A stretch of DNA of 64,000 nucleotides from contig NZ_AKCI01000001.1 of assembly GCF_000269605.1 (NCBI RefSeq), positions 806,001-870,000 of the forward strand, given 5' to 3'. This document shows positions 45,518 through 53,923 of the stretch, one piece after another. A model generated the notes under the pieces. That model saw only the letters and a list, made by a program, of their open reading frames with translations. It made no database searches and had not been told where the DNA came from. The translations under genes and the position numbers were made by a program. Within the stretch, counting starts at the first letter, position 1. Every line of letters starts with the position of its first letter. Origin of the DNA: Scardovia wiggsiae F0424 (GTDB lineage Bacteria; Actinomycetota; Actinomycetes; Actinomycetales; Bifidobacteriaceae).

Positions 45518-45545
45518 ATTATACGCTTTGCGGGCGACGTGTCAA
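45518..45545 (-). promoter_or_regulatory. Consensus housekeeping promoter of rpmE
   Basis: Minus strand: -35 TTGACA (45545-45540) and -10 TATAAT (45523-45518), both perfect, separated by 16 bp. The start of transcription would be near 45511, about 65 bases before the rpmE ATG. It is the best sigma-70-type promoter in the window. Confidence 0.8.
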
Positions 45546-45638
45546 GTCCTGGGAGAATTCCTCTACAAGCGGATCGGAACAAATCAGAGCGGATCCCGGC
45601 TATTTGCAGTTCATATCCGATGCTCTAGAAGCAGTACG

Positions 45639-45712
45639 TGGGGATGCAGGGGCTTGAACCCTGGACCGAACGATTATGAGTCGTTTGCTCTAACCGACTG
45701 AGCTACATCCCC
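45639..45712 (-). tRNA. tRNA-Met (anticodon CAU)
   Basis: A 74-nt cloverleaf on the minus strand. The acceptor arms GGGGATG and CATCCCC pair fully, the D-arm is GCTCAGTCGGTTAGAGC, the anticodon stem AACGA/TCGTT encloses loop CTCATAA (anticodon CAT), and the T-arm is CAGGGTTCAAGCCCCTG. CCA is not encoded. Elongator Met is more likely than the lysidine-modified Ile2 because the stem resembles elongator tRNA-Met; the initiator is excluded by the paired first acceptor position and the absence of three G-C pairs in the anticodon stem. Confidence 0.9.
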
Positions 45713-45844
45713 AAGTCGCTACGCAGTACATAGTAGCAGCCGCCGCGTAAAACCCGCCGCACTGATGTGTCTCATAATAATTCTTCTATACCAACACTAA
45801 TCGCGTATATTCCACTATTGCTCGAAGCGTAGCAATTATGTAAA

Positions 45845-47161
45845 TTAATCAGTTTTCGTTTTTCTATAACCAAATACTAGATATTCTGTCGGATTTAGTT
45901 TTCCTATTAATGATGGTGGGAGGTTTGGATGTTTCTGTATATAATCAATATTAAGAAATTCAACACTCTCTAGCTTATTTTCTATATTAATTAGTTCTTC
46001 ACGATTCTTAGTTTCTCTAATTTCTTTTGTTCCAATGAACAATTCCCCGTCGGGTTTAAGAAAAGAGACTATTTCTTTTTCTTTCAGTTCTTCCAGTACT
46101 CCACTACTAATATCCCCCTCATCAGTGGTCCAAGTGCTAAAGTCCATAATGATAGTACCATAGGAGCTTTCTTTCAAATCTTTCTTTTCGTTTTCGAAAT
46201 CCTCTTTATTCATATATTTACTACCAGTACTTACAAGATCAATATAATGCGAAGGGACGCTACCCTCTACATCCGCGGATCCAATATATAATACAGAATC
46301 CCTAGACTGTGCTATATATTTAACTAGCTTATAAAAATATTCTTTTTTACCTTTATTCTCACACCATTCCTCATTCTCACTTTCGACAGTCTTAATCTTT
46401 GGCAGCTCGCCCATTTTAGGACAGAAGGCAAAGCACCATAGTAGGATGAGCACCGATGCTGTCAATAATACGAATGATAATGTGCTCCACGGGTGTGACA
46501 ATGATTCCGTACACAATACTCCTATACTATTCGCTATTCCCAACGTGAAAAAACCAACCTTCCACCACTTACGTTGCATATCACGTAATCTAATAAGTTT
46601 GAATGAGTTCTCGAAGGAGTTTTCCTTACATCTGCCTAAAACCTCTTCATAATAATGATCGCGATAAAGGTATGGTTTTGCTATATCCGTCCTAAAACTT
46701 CTGTGCCAAAAGCACCATCGATACAAATAAACACTAATCAAAGCCATAAAAGGTACAAGTACAATCACAATAAAGAAACATAATAGACTAAATTCTATTT
46801 TTGTTTCCCTCGTAATTCTATCGTCTATGAACCAACAATAAATAATAAAACTTAGACATAATGATAATAAAATACCGGAAAAATAACAAAATATATAGCC
46901 TAGCCAGGGCTGATATCTAGCATTCTTCTTCCTTATATTCCTATAATATGAATCTTTAGAGTAACCAAGCAACTTATAAGCTAGTACTTTTTTTCTCCGT
47001 TCCTCTAGAAGTTCCTTTTCTACACCGTTAGAACTCTTAATCCTCCTTTCAATTCGCTCAAGCTCATCAAGCACATTAATATTATCGTTACTATGGAGTG
47101 GTGTAAGTTTTAAGAGTGGTGTAAGTTTTAATAAAAACTCGACTAATTTCCCATTAACCAT
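45845..47161 (-). CDS. AT-rich membrane protein with possible degenerate methyltransferase-like C-terminal domain
   Basis: 438 residues, not recognised. Layout: a charged N-terminal helix region (about 30-80), a TM pair at about 87-111 and 124-148, a cytosolic stretch (150-198) rich in Arg and Tyr, a second TM pair at about 201-219 and 228-247, then a soluble domain (263-438). In that domain VLYIGSADVEG (290-300), IDLVSTGSKYM (307-317), YGTIIMDFSTWT (334-345) and LKPDGELFIGT (368-378) fall in the order and spacing of class I SAM-methyltransferase motifs I, II, IV and V, though the glycine loop is imperfect. Base composition is far richer in AT than all neighbours, a sign of transfer. SD GGAGG. 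The N-terminus carries a six-residue repeat LLKLTP from an 18-bp duplication. Confidence 0.75.
   Translation of the reverse strand: MVNGKLVEFLLKLTPLLKLTPLHSNDNINVLDELERIERRIKSSNGVEKELLEERRKKVLAYKLLGYSKDSYYRNIRKKNARYQPWLGYIFCYFSGILLSLCLSFIIYCWFIDDRITRETKIEFSLLCFFIVIVLVPFMALISVYLYRWCFWHRSFRTDIAKPYLYRDHYYEEVLGRCKENSFENSFKLIRLRDMQRKWWKVGFFTLGIANSIGVLCTESLSHPWSTLSFVLLTASVLILLWCFAFCPKMGELPKIKTVESENEEWCENKGKKEYFYKLVKYIAQSRDSVLYIGSADVEGSVPSHYIDLVSTGSKYMNKEDFENEKKDLKESSYGTIIMDFSTWTTDEGDISSGVLEELKEKEIVSFLKPDGELFIGTKEIRETKNREELINIENKLESVEFLNIDYIQKHPNLPPSLIGKLNPTEYLVFGYRKTKTD
47096..47131. repeat. 18-bp perfect tandem duplication
   Basis: Two adjacent identical copies of GAGTGGTGTAAGTTTTAA (plus-strand reading) at 47096-47113 and 47114-47131. 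It is in frame within the first 25 codons of the AT-rich membrane gene and repeats LLKLTP. Copy-number change by slippage would add or remove six residues without breaking the frame. Confidence 0.95.
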
Positions 47162-47187
47162 ACCTTGCCGACCTCCATCTTAAAATG

Positions 47188-47228
47188 ACCCACCGCATTT
47201 CAGGACGAAAACGTAGCCTTGGGTGGGT
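47188..47228. repeat. Hairpin upstream of the AT-rich membrane gene
   Basis: ACCCACC (47188-47194) pairs perfectly with GGTGGGT (47222-47228). It lies 27 bases upstream of the start codon on the minus strand, in a 285-bp AT-rich gap with no other feature, and could be a leader hairpin or the terminator of the gene further up. Confidence 0.4.
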
Positions 47229-47446
47229 GCTGATAGCTTTATTCTAGCATAACTGCACGCCTAATTCTCCGCATGAAATACGGATTAAGTGTTAACAATA
47301 AATCGCCGGCTACTCCCTAAAAATTGGATAGTTTTATCGTGCTTTTATCACGTATCAACAGCTGTATCTTCATGATCTTTTAATATTCACACTGTAACGC
47401 CAACCCTAAAAGGACTGCTTCTATACGTGTCAGCCGGCAAACCAAC

Positions 47447-48127
47447 CTACCGGATAGACACATTCCCAACGTCGCATGTGATTTTGAAAAATGGGGTGCC
47501 TTTTTTAGTATCCGCAGCGGTCAGGGCGCTGATCTGCCGGGAGCCCAGGGACAGCTTCCCGACACGCAGTTTTGCATCATACCCGAAATCTTCCGGGATG
47601 CCTTCAAACGTCGCGTTGCCGGCAGAGCACGCCAGTTCTATGGATTCGCGGAGCACGCCGCTGCGCCACTTCACGTTCCCGGCCTCAATACTGACTTTAG
47701 CAGTCCCGATATCAACATTGTCCAAATCAATATTCGCCGCTCTGTTCCTGATAGTCAGTTTCTTTGAATTCAAGCCGTTTACAGTACAGGCAGCCCCATT
47801 CAGCTTGATTTTAGTGCTTTTGAGGACACGGTCAGGAAGGGTGATCTTCACCCGCGGTATATCAGCGTCAGTAAGGACAAAAATATTCTTGAGCAGCGGC
47901 TTCTTGCGCCTGACAGTCAGGATCGAATCAGCATATTCAATAAAGAAATCCGACTTCTTGCAATTCTCAAACTCAAGCGATTCAGCCTCACCCACATCGA
48001 CGCTGCAGCTAACACCTGCAAGGTTGAGTTTCAGCCCCACCATCGTTTTCCCGTTAAAACTGGCATGATGCTCATCCCTGCCGTCTTCGGCGCCTTTATT
48101 ATCTTTTTTGCTGTCTTTGTCGCTCAT
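47447..48127 (-). CDS. DUF4097-like beta-repeat protein
   Basis: 226 residues from ATG 48127, with AAGGA upstream. After a polar start (about 1-35) the protein consists of short repeating beta-strand units (SIEAGNVKWRSG, IRNRAANIDLDNVD, KITCDVGNVSIR), the pattern of DUF4097/adhesin-like beta-helix proteins. No signal peptide or membrane segment is visible, so it is probably cytosolic; function unknown. In other bacteria such proteins often lie near membrane-stress regulators. Nothing of that kind is adjacent. Confidence 0.65.
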   Translation of the reverse strand: MSDKDSKKDNKGAEDGRDEHHASFNGKTMVGLKLNLAGVSCSVDVGEAESLEFENCKKSDFFIEYADSILTVRRKKPLLKNIFVLTDADIPRVKITLPDRVLKSTKIKLNGAACTVNGLNSKKLTIRNRAANIDLDNVDIGTAKVSIEAGNVKWRSGVLRESIELACSAGNATFEGIPEDFGYDAKLRVGKLSLGSRQISALTAADTKKGTPFFKITCDVGNVSIR

Positions 48128-48165
48128 CGTGTTTCCTTTCACACATGTACCTCTATTATAGCCGC

Positions 48166-48426
48166 TCATCTGAACCCTGAGCCGGGTTCCATGCCAATAA
48201 GCCAGTCAAGCTGACGGGCTATAGGCAGGCTATCTATCTGCTGATTATCCGCTAAAAACAGGCTGTATTTTAATTTTATTTTCTGTATTTTTGCCGTACT
48301 ATTCATCCCCGGTGGTAAAACACGCAGATATAAAATCCGATTCGACGGTTTTTCAGCGATTCCTATTTTTATATCTGCGTGTTTTACCACCGGCATAGGG
48401 GAAAGTGGAAAACAGACGCTTTCCAT
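48166..48426 (-). CDS. Small hypothetical protein overlapping the inverted repeat
   Basis: 86 codons from ATG 48426, preceded by an excellent SD (GGAGGTGA) at proper spacing and followed 38 bases later by the DUF4097-like gene, so it could be its operon leader gene. Against it, residues 12-39 are encoded by the perfect inverted repeat at 48309-48393, giving VVKHADIK on one arm and LYLRVLPPG on the other, and no family is recognised. It may be a small gene interrupted by the repeat element. If it is not real, the 447-bp gap 48128-48574 holds only that repeat and two divergent promoters. Confidence 0.4.
   Translation of the reverse strand: MESVCFPLSPMPVVKHADIKIGIAEKPSNRILYLRVLPPGMNSTAKIQKIKLKYSLFLADNQQIDSLPIARQLDWLIGMEPGSGFR
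48309..48393. repeat. 27-bp perfect inverted repeat with 31-bp loop
   Basis: The arm 48309-48335 (starting CCGGTGGTAAAACACGCAG) is exactly complementary to 48367-48393. The 85-bp element lies between divergently transcribed genes, where a terminator is not needed. It could be a miniature inverted-repeat element, a cruciform-forming regulatory site, or encode a long RNA hairpin. No target-site duplication or second copy is visible in the window. Confidence 0.95.
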
Positions 48427-48574
48427 CGCCTCACCTCCGCAATACGCGCATCGTCACACATATCCAGTATTATTGGAGCCGTTGTAAAACCTTGGAAATA
48501 ACCGCGGAAACTAAGGGCTGAGGACCTTCAAAGCCCTGAGCGGCCAGAACTGCAGACAGAGAACAGGACATACG

Positions 48575-50254
48575 TTGGCTGAATTTATTTATCAGATGAT
48601 AAACGCCCGCAAGGCTTTCGGAGACCGCGTCATCCTTGATGACGTGACGCTGAGCTTCCTCCCCGGCGCCAAAATCGGCGTCGTCGGCCCTAACGGCATG
48701 GGCAAATCCACGCTGCTGAAGATCATGGCAGGGCTTGACACGGTATCAAACGGCGAATCAACGCTGACGCCCGGCTATACGGTAGGCATACTCCAGCAGG
48801 AACCGCCGCTTGACGAAGACAAAACAGTCGGCGAAAACATTGAAATGGCGTTCGGCGATATCCAGAAGAAAGTCCGCCGCTTCAATGAGATCGGCGAAGA
48901 AATGGCTTCTCCAGATGCTGATTTTGACGCTCTTATGGCAGAAATGGGCGAACTGCAGACTGAGATCGACGCGGCAAACGGCTGGGACCTGGAAAGCCAG
49001 CTGTCCCAGGCGATGGACGCCCTGCAGTGCCCTGATCCGGATACCCCGGTGGAAGTGCTGTCAGGAGGCGAACGCCGCCGCGTAGCACTGTGCAAACTCC
49101 TGCTTGAAGCCCCTGACCTTCTGCTGCTTGACGAGCCGACCAACCACCTGGATGCGGAATCGATCCTGTGGCTGGAGCAGTTCCTCCACACGTATAAGGG
49201 TGCCGTGCTCGCAGTGACCCATGACCGGTACTTCCTTGACAACGTTGCGGAATGGATCTGCGAAGTTGACCGCGGGCATCTGTATCCGTACAAGGGGAAC
49301 TACACCACGTATCTGGAGACCAAGGCCAAGCGCCTTGAAGTCCAGGGGCAGAAAGATGCCAAACTCGCCAGGCGGCTCAACAGCGAGCTCGAGTGGGTGC
49401 GGAGTTCGCCGAAAGCGCGCCAGGCAAAGAACAAGGCACGCCTCGAACGGTATGAACAAATGGAAGCTGAGGCCAGGAACTCCAGGAAGCTTGATTTCTC
49501 AGAGATCCAGATCCCGCCGGGGCCGCGGATGGGTTCCAAAGTCCTTGAGGCTTCACATATCCATAAGGCTTTCGGCGACCGGGTGCTTATTGATGATCTG
49601 AGCTTCACCCTGCCGCGCAACGGCATCGTCGGCGTCATAGGCCCTAACGGTGTCGGTAAGTCTACACTGTTCAAGACTATTGTAGGCCTGGAACCGCTGA
49701 CAGGCGGGAACCTGGAAATTGGCGATACCGTAAAGGTCTCTTATGTTGATCAGAACCGCGAAGGGCTGGACCCCAATAAGAATTTATGGGAAGCAGTTTC
49801 CGACGGTAATGATTTCATTGAAGTGGGCGGCATTGAAGTACCCACCCGCGCATATGTTGCCAGTTTCGGCTTCAAAGGGTCAGACCAGCAGAAGCCGACG
49901 GGCGTGCTTTCCGGGGGCGAGCGCAACCGCCTGAACCTGGCGCTTACCTTGAAACAGGGCGGGAACCTTCTGCTTCTTGATGAGCCGACGAACGATCTGG
50001 ATGTGGAAACACTGGAAAGTCTGGAAAATGCGCTTATCGCATTCCCCGGATGCGCTGTAGTCGTTTCCCATGACCGCTGGTTCCTTGACCGTATTGCGAC
50101 CCACATCCTCGCATGGGAGGGCGATGACGAAAACCCTGCCAACTGGTACTGGTTTGAAGGCAACTTCCAGTCATACCAGGAGAACAAAGTACAGCGCCTG
50201 GGCGAAGAGGCCTCCAAGCCGCACCGCCTGCACCGCAAACTTACCCGTGAATAG
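48575..50254 (+). CDS. ettA: Energy-dependent translational throttle protein EttA (ABC-F)
   Basis: 559 residues from TTG 48575, with AGGA at suitable spacing. EttA binds the ribosomal E site and gates elongation according to ATP/ADP. Two ABC domains with Walker A GPNGMGKST (38-46) and GPNGVGKST, signatures LSGGERRRVAL and LSGGERNRLNL, and Walker B LLLLDEPTNHLD and LLLLDEPTNDLD. The linker between domains carries the charged P-site-tRNA-interaction motif region (SPKARQAKNKARLERYEQM). No membrane domain. Length and start MAEFIYQM match EttA rather than resistance-type ABC-F proteins. Confidence 0.95.
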   Translation: MAEFIYQMINARKAFGDRVILDDVTLSFLPGAKIGVVGPNGMGKSTLLKIMAGLDTVSNGESTLTPGYTVGILQQEPPLDEDKTVGENIEMAFGDIQKKVRRFNEIGEEMASPDADFDALMAEMGELQTEIDAANGWDLESQLSQAMDALQCPDPDTPVEVLSGGERRRVALCKLLLEAPDLLLLDEPTNHLDAESILWLEQFLHTYKGAVLAVTHDRYFLDNVAEWICEVDRGHLYPYKGNYTTYLETKAKRLEVQGQKDAKLARRLNSELEWVRSSPKARQAKNKARLERYEQMEAEARNSRKLDFSEIQIPPGPRMGSKVLEASHIHKAFGDRVLIDDLSFTLPRNGIVGVIGPNGVGKSTLFKTIVGLEPLTGGNLEIGDTVKVSYVDQNREGLDPNKNLWEAVSDGNDFIEVGGIEVPTRAYVASFGFKGSDQQKPTGVLSGGERNRLNLALTLKQGGNLLLLDEPTNDLDVETLESLENALIAFPGCAVVVSHDRWFLDRIATHILAWEGDDENPANWYWFEGNFQSYQENKVQRLGEEASKPHRLHRKLTRE

Positions 50255-50334
50255 CAGGTGTATACGAGTAACAGCTGCACATAACGGACAGGCGGTTCCC
50301 AGCTTTTTATCACGCCAGCGAATACAATAAAGCT

Positions 50335-51348
50335 ATGTCCGAAAATATGCCTGGCCGCAGTACACCTGCAGGATCTGCGCAATCGCCTGTCAACCGTCTC
50401 ATAGATGTCCTGTCGCTGGGAGAGCCGGCGGCAAGCCTTCAGCATACGTATATCAAGGGCGAGAGCCTCTACTTCCCTACCGGCCATGTTTATGGCGGAC
50501 AGGTGATTGCACAGTCTGTTGTCGCTGCATCGGAAACTGTGCCTGAAGGCCGCCTCCCCCAGTCTATCCACGGATATTTCATAGCGGCAGGCGATATCCA
50601 TCAGGATGTCCTGTTTGATGTGGAAAACCTCCGCGACGGCAGGTCTTTCTCCTCCAGGCGGGTGAATGCTACTCAGCGCGACGGGGCAATATTCACTGCG
50701 ATCACAAGCTTCCAAGAGTACGGGCAGGACGGGTTCCAGTTCCATGATCCAGCGCCGGATGCGGCCGTGCAGCCTGAAGACCTTCCCAGCGTCAAAGAGC
50801 TTATGAAGCCTTATGAGAAAGTTTCTCCTCTTGCGGCGTATTATGCTAAGGAATCACCGTTCGACATCAGGCATGTTACGCCGACAGTCCTGCTCGGGAA
50901 CAGCAACAGCAGCGGTAATAACGGCGGGAAAGGCAAAAATGACAGCAAAACCAGGGACCAGGGCCGCAGCCAGAACAGCACGGCAGGCAGCGCACATGCA
51001 GAGGGCGGGCATCAGCTCGTATGGATGAAAGCGGACGGGAATGTGGACGCAAGCCAGACCATACACCGCGCACTGCTGGCTCTGGGATGCGACCAGATCA
51101 TGATGGAGCCGATACTGAGACGCGCGGGGATAAGCTTTACGACTAAAGGGATATCATTCGCTTCCATAGACCACTCCATGTGGTGGTACGACAATATTGA
51201 CATGAATGACTGGACCCTTTTTGAGCAGGATACACCGGTTGCAGGCCACGGCCGCGGGCTTGCCACGGCAAAGGTTTACAGCCGTGACGGGAAACTTGTA
51301 GCGGCTATGGTCCAGGAAGCTATGATCCGGGTGCCGCAGGCCGAGTAA
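50335..51348 (+). CDS. tesB: Acyl-CoA thioesterase II
   Basis: 337 residues, double hot-dog fold. It hydrolyses acyl-CoA to free acid and CoA. FPTGHVYGGQVIAQS and LPQSIHGYFIAAGD are the N-terminal TesB signature, and FASIDHSMWWY with the catalytic Asp, plus the end GLATAKVYSRDGKLVAAMVQE, mark the second half. A low-complexity insert (about 185-220, Asn/Gly/Ser/Lys-rich) is not usual in the family. TACAAT lies six bases before the ATG and no SD is present, so the mRNA may be leaderless. Orphan gene after ettA. Confidence 0.93.
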   Translation: MSENMPGRSTPAGSAQSPVNRLIDVLSLGEPAASLQHTYIKGESLYFPTGHVYGGQVIAQSVVAASETVPEGRLPQSIHGYFIAAGDIHQDVLFDVENLRDGRSFSSRRVNATQRDGAIFTAITSFQEYGQDGFQFHDPAPDAAVQPEDLPSVKELMKPYEKVSPLAAYYAKESPFDIRHVTPTVLLGNSNSSGNNGGKGKNDSKTRDQGRSQNSTAGSAHAEGGHQLVWMKADGNVDASQTIHRALLALGCDQIMMEPILRRAGISFTTKGISFASIDHSMWWYDNIDMNDWTLFEQDTPVAGHGRGLATAKVYSRDGKLVAAMVQEAMIRVPQAE

Positions 51349-51401
51349 ATATTTTATACCTTCATAGGTATCTTATAACTTCAGTCCGCAGGATAAGCCA
51401 G

Positions 51402-52325
51402 CTAAGAACGGAGATCCTGCTTCGGGGCGATGATATTAGCAAAATGCCCTGCAGCAGAAAGCAGCTGTGCCGGAAGGTACCGCGGATCATCCTTATCAAG
51501 GCTTTTATCAGGGACAGTATAAACTTCTACAGGGGTATCCGGGAAAACCGCATCGTGCTGCCCCGCTTCAGAACGCAGCCACTGGGCAAGGGACTCGGCA
51601 TTATGAAAAACAAGCATATTAGAATCCCCAAGAAGGGCAGCGATTTCCCCATAATACGGATAATCAAGGTTTTCTGCAATAGCTTCACGGATCTGCCCTG
51701 CTGATGAAGAAACGTCCCCAGTACCCTCAGCACGCAGCAGGGCTTCGAAAACAGCATTGATCCCGCGATACGCCTTCACCGCATCTTTCCGGGGGTTAGA
51801 CCGCGAATATACTTCTGTGACGAACCACGCATCAGGGTTCGCAGGGATATCTTTATAAGGCTGGTTTTTCTTCCAGTTATGCGAGCGCCTTACATCCGTT
51901 ATCGGCTGCGCTTCAGGCGTAACAATACGCGCCAGGACATGCTTTTCAATCTTGTCCCACAATGTCCGGGCATCCTTAAAACGGCGGGCATTGCCCGACC
52001 CGTCAGCAGCACGCCTGGCGGCATGGGTGCACAGGGACCTCAGATGTACCACGGAACCGGGGGTCCCGGGGAGTGATCCCGCATCAGCAGTATCTACAGC
52101 ATGGTAATCATCGGCATTACCGTCAAGGATGTCAATGATATCAAGGAAAAGGTCCGAGGCATCATTGATATACCGGCCGTTCGCCAAAGGGTACTGTTCC
52201 TGCGGAGGATACACATGGATAAGTTTCAGCGCGTCTATGCCGCGCAGCCCTGCCTCCTTCCGATAAAGGGCGATACCCTCCCCATCCTCATGGCTGCGTA
52301 CCATCTTCATCTCGTAATGCGTCAT
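51402..52325 (-). CDS. Conserved-type hypothetical protein at the end of the folate operon
   Basis: 307 residues, not recognised. It is soluble, with no signal peptide or TM segment, mixed alpha/beta in character, rich in charged residues, and has a Gly/Asp/Ser-rich stretch at about 85-115. The start codon follows the DUF3180 stop directly (TAA-ATG) with GAGGAGG inside the DUF3180 gene, so it is translationally coupled to the folate and membrane genes. That coupling argues for a real gene with a steady expression level, but nothing shows its reaction. Confidence 0.7.
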   Translation of the reverse strand: MTHYEMKMVRSHEDGEGIALYRKEAGLRGIDALKLIHVYPPQEQYPLANGRYINDASDLFLDIIDILDGNADDYHAVDTADAGSLPGTPGSVVHLRSLCTHAARRAADGSGNARRFKDARTLWDKIEKHVLARIVTPEAQPITDVRRSHNWKKNQPYKDIPANPDAWFVTEVYSRSNPRKDAVKAYRGINAVFEALLRAEGTGDVSSSAGQIREAIAENLDYPYYGEIAALLGDSNMLVFHNAESLAQWLRSEAGQHDAVFPDTPVEVYTVPDKSLDKDDPRYLPAQLLSAAGHFANIIAPKQDLRS

Positions 52326-52859
52326 TTATGCCCTCCTCACGTTCGATTCGCCTGCAGCACGGGCACGGCGTTTTTTATGGGCAGCCTTACGTTTAGTTTC
52401 AGGATGTTCAGGCCCTGGGGACGGAGGCCTCCTGCACCACCTCTCGCCGACGATGCCAAAAATAACATCGGCTATGCATACTGCTATTGCTATGGCACAC
52501 TGGATAACAGCGGACCTGTAATATTCGATCTGCACATGCGGCAGGCTCAGCAGCAGCTGGCCGCCATACCAGCCCGTAAGCGCCGAACAGGCAAGGGATA
52601 ACGCCTTGCTCATGATCAGGGTATTGACCGCCTGCTGCGGGTTGATCTCTTTGCGGTCCCCTTTCGCATACCTTCTCACCTGCCATGCAAACCAGAGGAT
52701 AATGCAGCCTACAAGGAGCAGGATAACGGAAATGAACCACGGCACACCAAGCAGATAGATGTTTGCCTGCTCTGTAAGGAATTCCAGGAAGCCGCCTGCG
52801 AGCAGCCCCAGCAGAAGGGCGACAGCAAGATGCCACCACGGCGTGAATCGTGCTTTCAT
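52326..52859 (-). CDS. DUF3180 family membrane protein
   Basis: 177 residues: four TM segments in two pairs (about 10-50 and 80-135) and a basic C-terminal tail (KRKAAHKKRRARA). DUF3180 proteins occur in actinobacteria directly after folK (Rv3605c in M. tuberculosis) and have no known function. ATG overlaps the folBK stop (ATGA), and the SD GGAGG is part of the last folBK codons. Confidence 0.88.
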   Translation of the reverse strand: MKARFTPWWHLAVALLLGLLAGGFLEFLTEQANIYLLGVPWFISVILLLVGCIILWFAWQVRRYAKGDRKEINPQQAVNTLIMSKALSLACSALTGWYGGQLLLSLPHVQIEYYRSAVIQCAIAIAVCIADVIFGIVGERWCRRPPSPGPEHPETKRKAAHKKRRARAAGESNVRRA

Positions 52860-53914
52860 GCTAAACCTCCCAGTATCCAGTCATCAGAAACTTTGTTGAC
52901 AGCATCCCTGTCGGGCGCCTGAAGGATGAGCTCGCCAACCGGCCCGCCATGCTTGCCACGGAGCACCGCATCAGGTTCAATATCACGCCAGGGGGAAAGA
53001 ACAAAGGCCCTCTGCCATGCACGCGGATGGGGCAAAGTCAGATGGGGGCTTTCACTCACTATACTATCAAAATCTATAATATCCAGATCCAGAGGGCGCG
53101 ACCCCCAGTGCACTTCACGGGACCGCCCATGCGCGGATTCGATCATATGCAGGCTGTCAAGGAGCTCTTCAGCACTATGCGTCGTGTCCACCTGGACTAC
53201 AGCATTGAAGAAATCAGGGGTACCATCCGGCATCCCCCAGGGAGCAGTCCTGTACAGCGGGGATATGCCGGTCACCTGGTTCCCGGGTATGGCATCAATC
53301 GATACCACTGCACTTCGCAAAGCCTGTTCGCAGTTGCCCAGGTTTGCACCCATCGCAATAACAGCATGATGCACAGCAGGTGATTGCGGTGCGCCGGGCA
53401 CGCCGGCATCACCCACAGAGCGGCTGTCCGGCGGCATACGGTTTCCATCCCCGTACGCGGTAAACGCTCCGCTGGCTGCTGACCCCGCATTCCCTTTCCC
53501 GGCGCTCTCGGCTGTTTCGGCGGACAGCTCAGCCTGCACATTATAATCCTGTGACTGGCGCTCAATAGATACGCTTACATCATCAAACAGTGCCCCAGAG
53601 GATCCCGCGGCAGTTTTATGCACTGTTACAGCAACTTTCTGTACACGGTATGACAGAAGGACAGCATCGGCGATTTTCTGGGCAAGCCTTTCGAGCAGAT
53701 CAACATGGTCTCCTCCGACCACTGATATGACCCGGGAAGCTATCTGATCATAATTGACTGTGTCTACAAGCTCATCGCTGCGGACAGCATCAAACAGATC
53801 CAGATACATGATGACATCCACGGAAAACAGCTGCCGGGCCTGCGGACTGCTGCCGGTGCCGTACAAACCATGGGTACCGTATGCATGGATGCCTGTAAGT
53901 GTTATCCTGTCCAT
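52856..53914 (-). CDS. folBK: Bifunctional dihydroneopterin aldolase / HPPK (FolB-FolK fusion)
   Basis: 352 residues. FolB domain (about 1-118; ITLTGIHAYGTHGLYG, GDHVDLLERLAQKIAD) cleaves dihydroneopterin. FolK domain (about 187-340; AVIAMGANLGNCEQAL, DFFNAVVQVDT, WGSRPLDLDIIDFD, LPHPRAWQRAFVLSPW) pyrophosphorylates the product. They are joined by a Gly/Ala/Ser-rich linker of about 60 residues. In mycobacteria these are separate neighbouring genes. Follows folP by nine bases. Confidence 0.95.
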   Translation of the reverse strand: MDRITLTGIHAYGTHGLYGTGSSPQARQLFSVDVIMYLDLFDAVRSDELVDTVNYDQIASRVISVVGGDHVDLLERLAQKIADAVLLSYRVQKVAVTVHKTAAGSSGALFDDVSVSIERQSQDYNVQAELSAETAESAGKGNAGSAASGAFTAYGDGNRMPPDSRSVGDAGVPGAPQSPAVHHAVIAMGANLGNCEQALRSAVVSIDAIPGNQVTGISPLYRTAPWGMPDGTPDFFNAVVQVDTTHSAEELLDSLHMIESAHGRSREVHWGSRPLDLDIIDFDSIVSESPHLTLPHPRAWQRAFVLSPWRDIEPDAVLRGKHGGPVGELILQAPDRDAVNKVSDDWILGGLA

Positions 53915-53923
53915 CCTTCACCG

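Noticed and set aside
45639-47161. tRNA-Met as the integration site of the AT-rich island
   Set aside because: Islands normally insert at the tRNA 3' end, which here faces rpmE. The AT-rich gene lies on the 5' side, and no repeat of the tRNA 3' sequence or integrase gene is visible.
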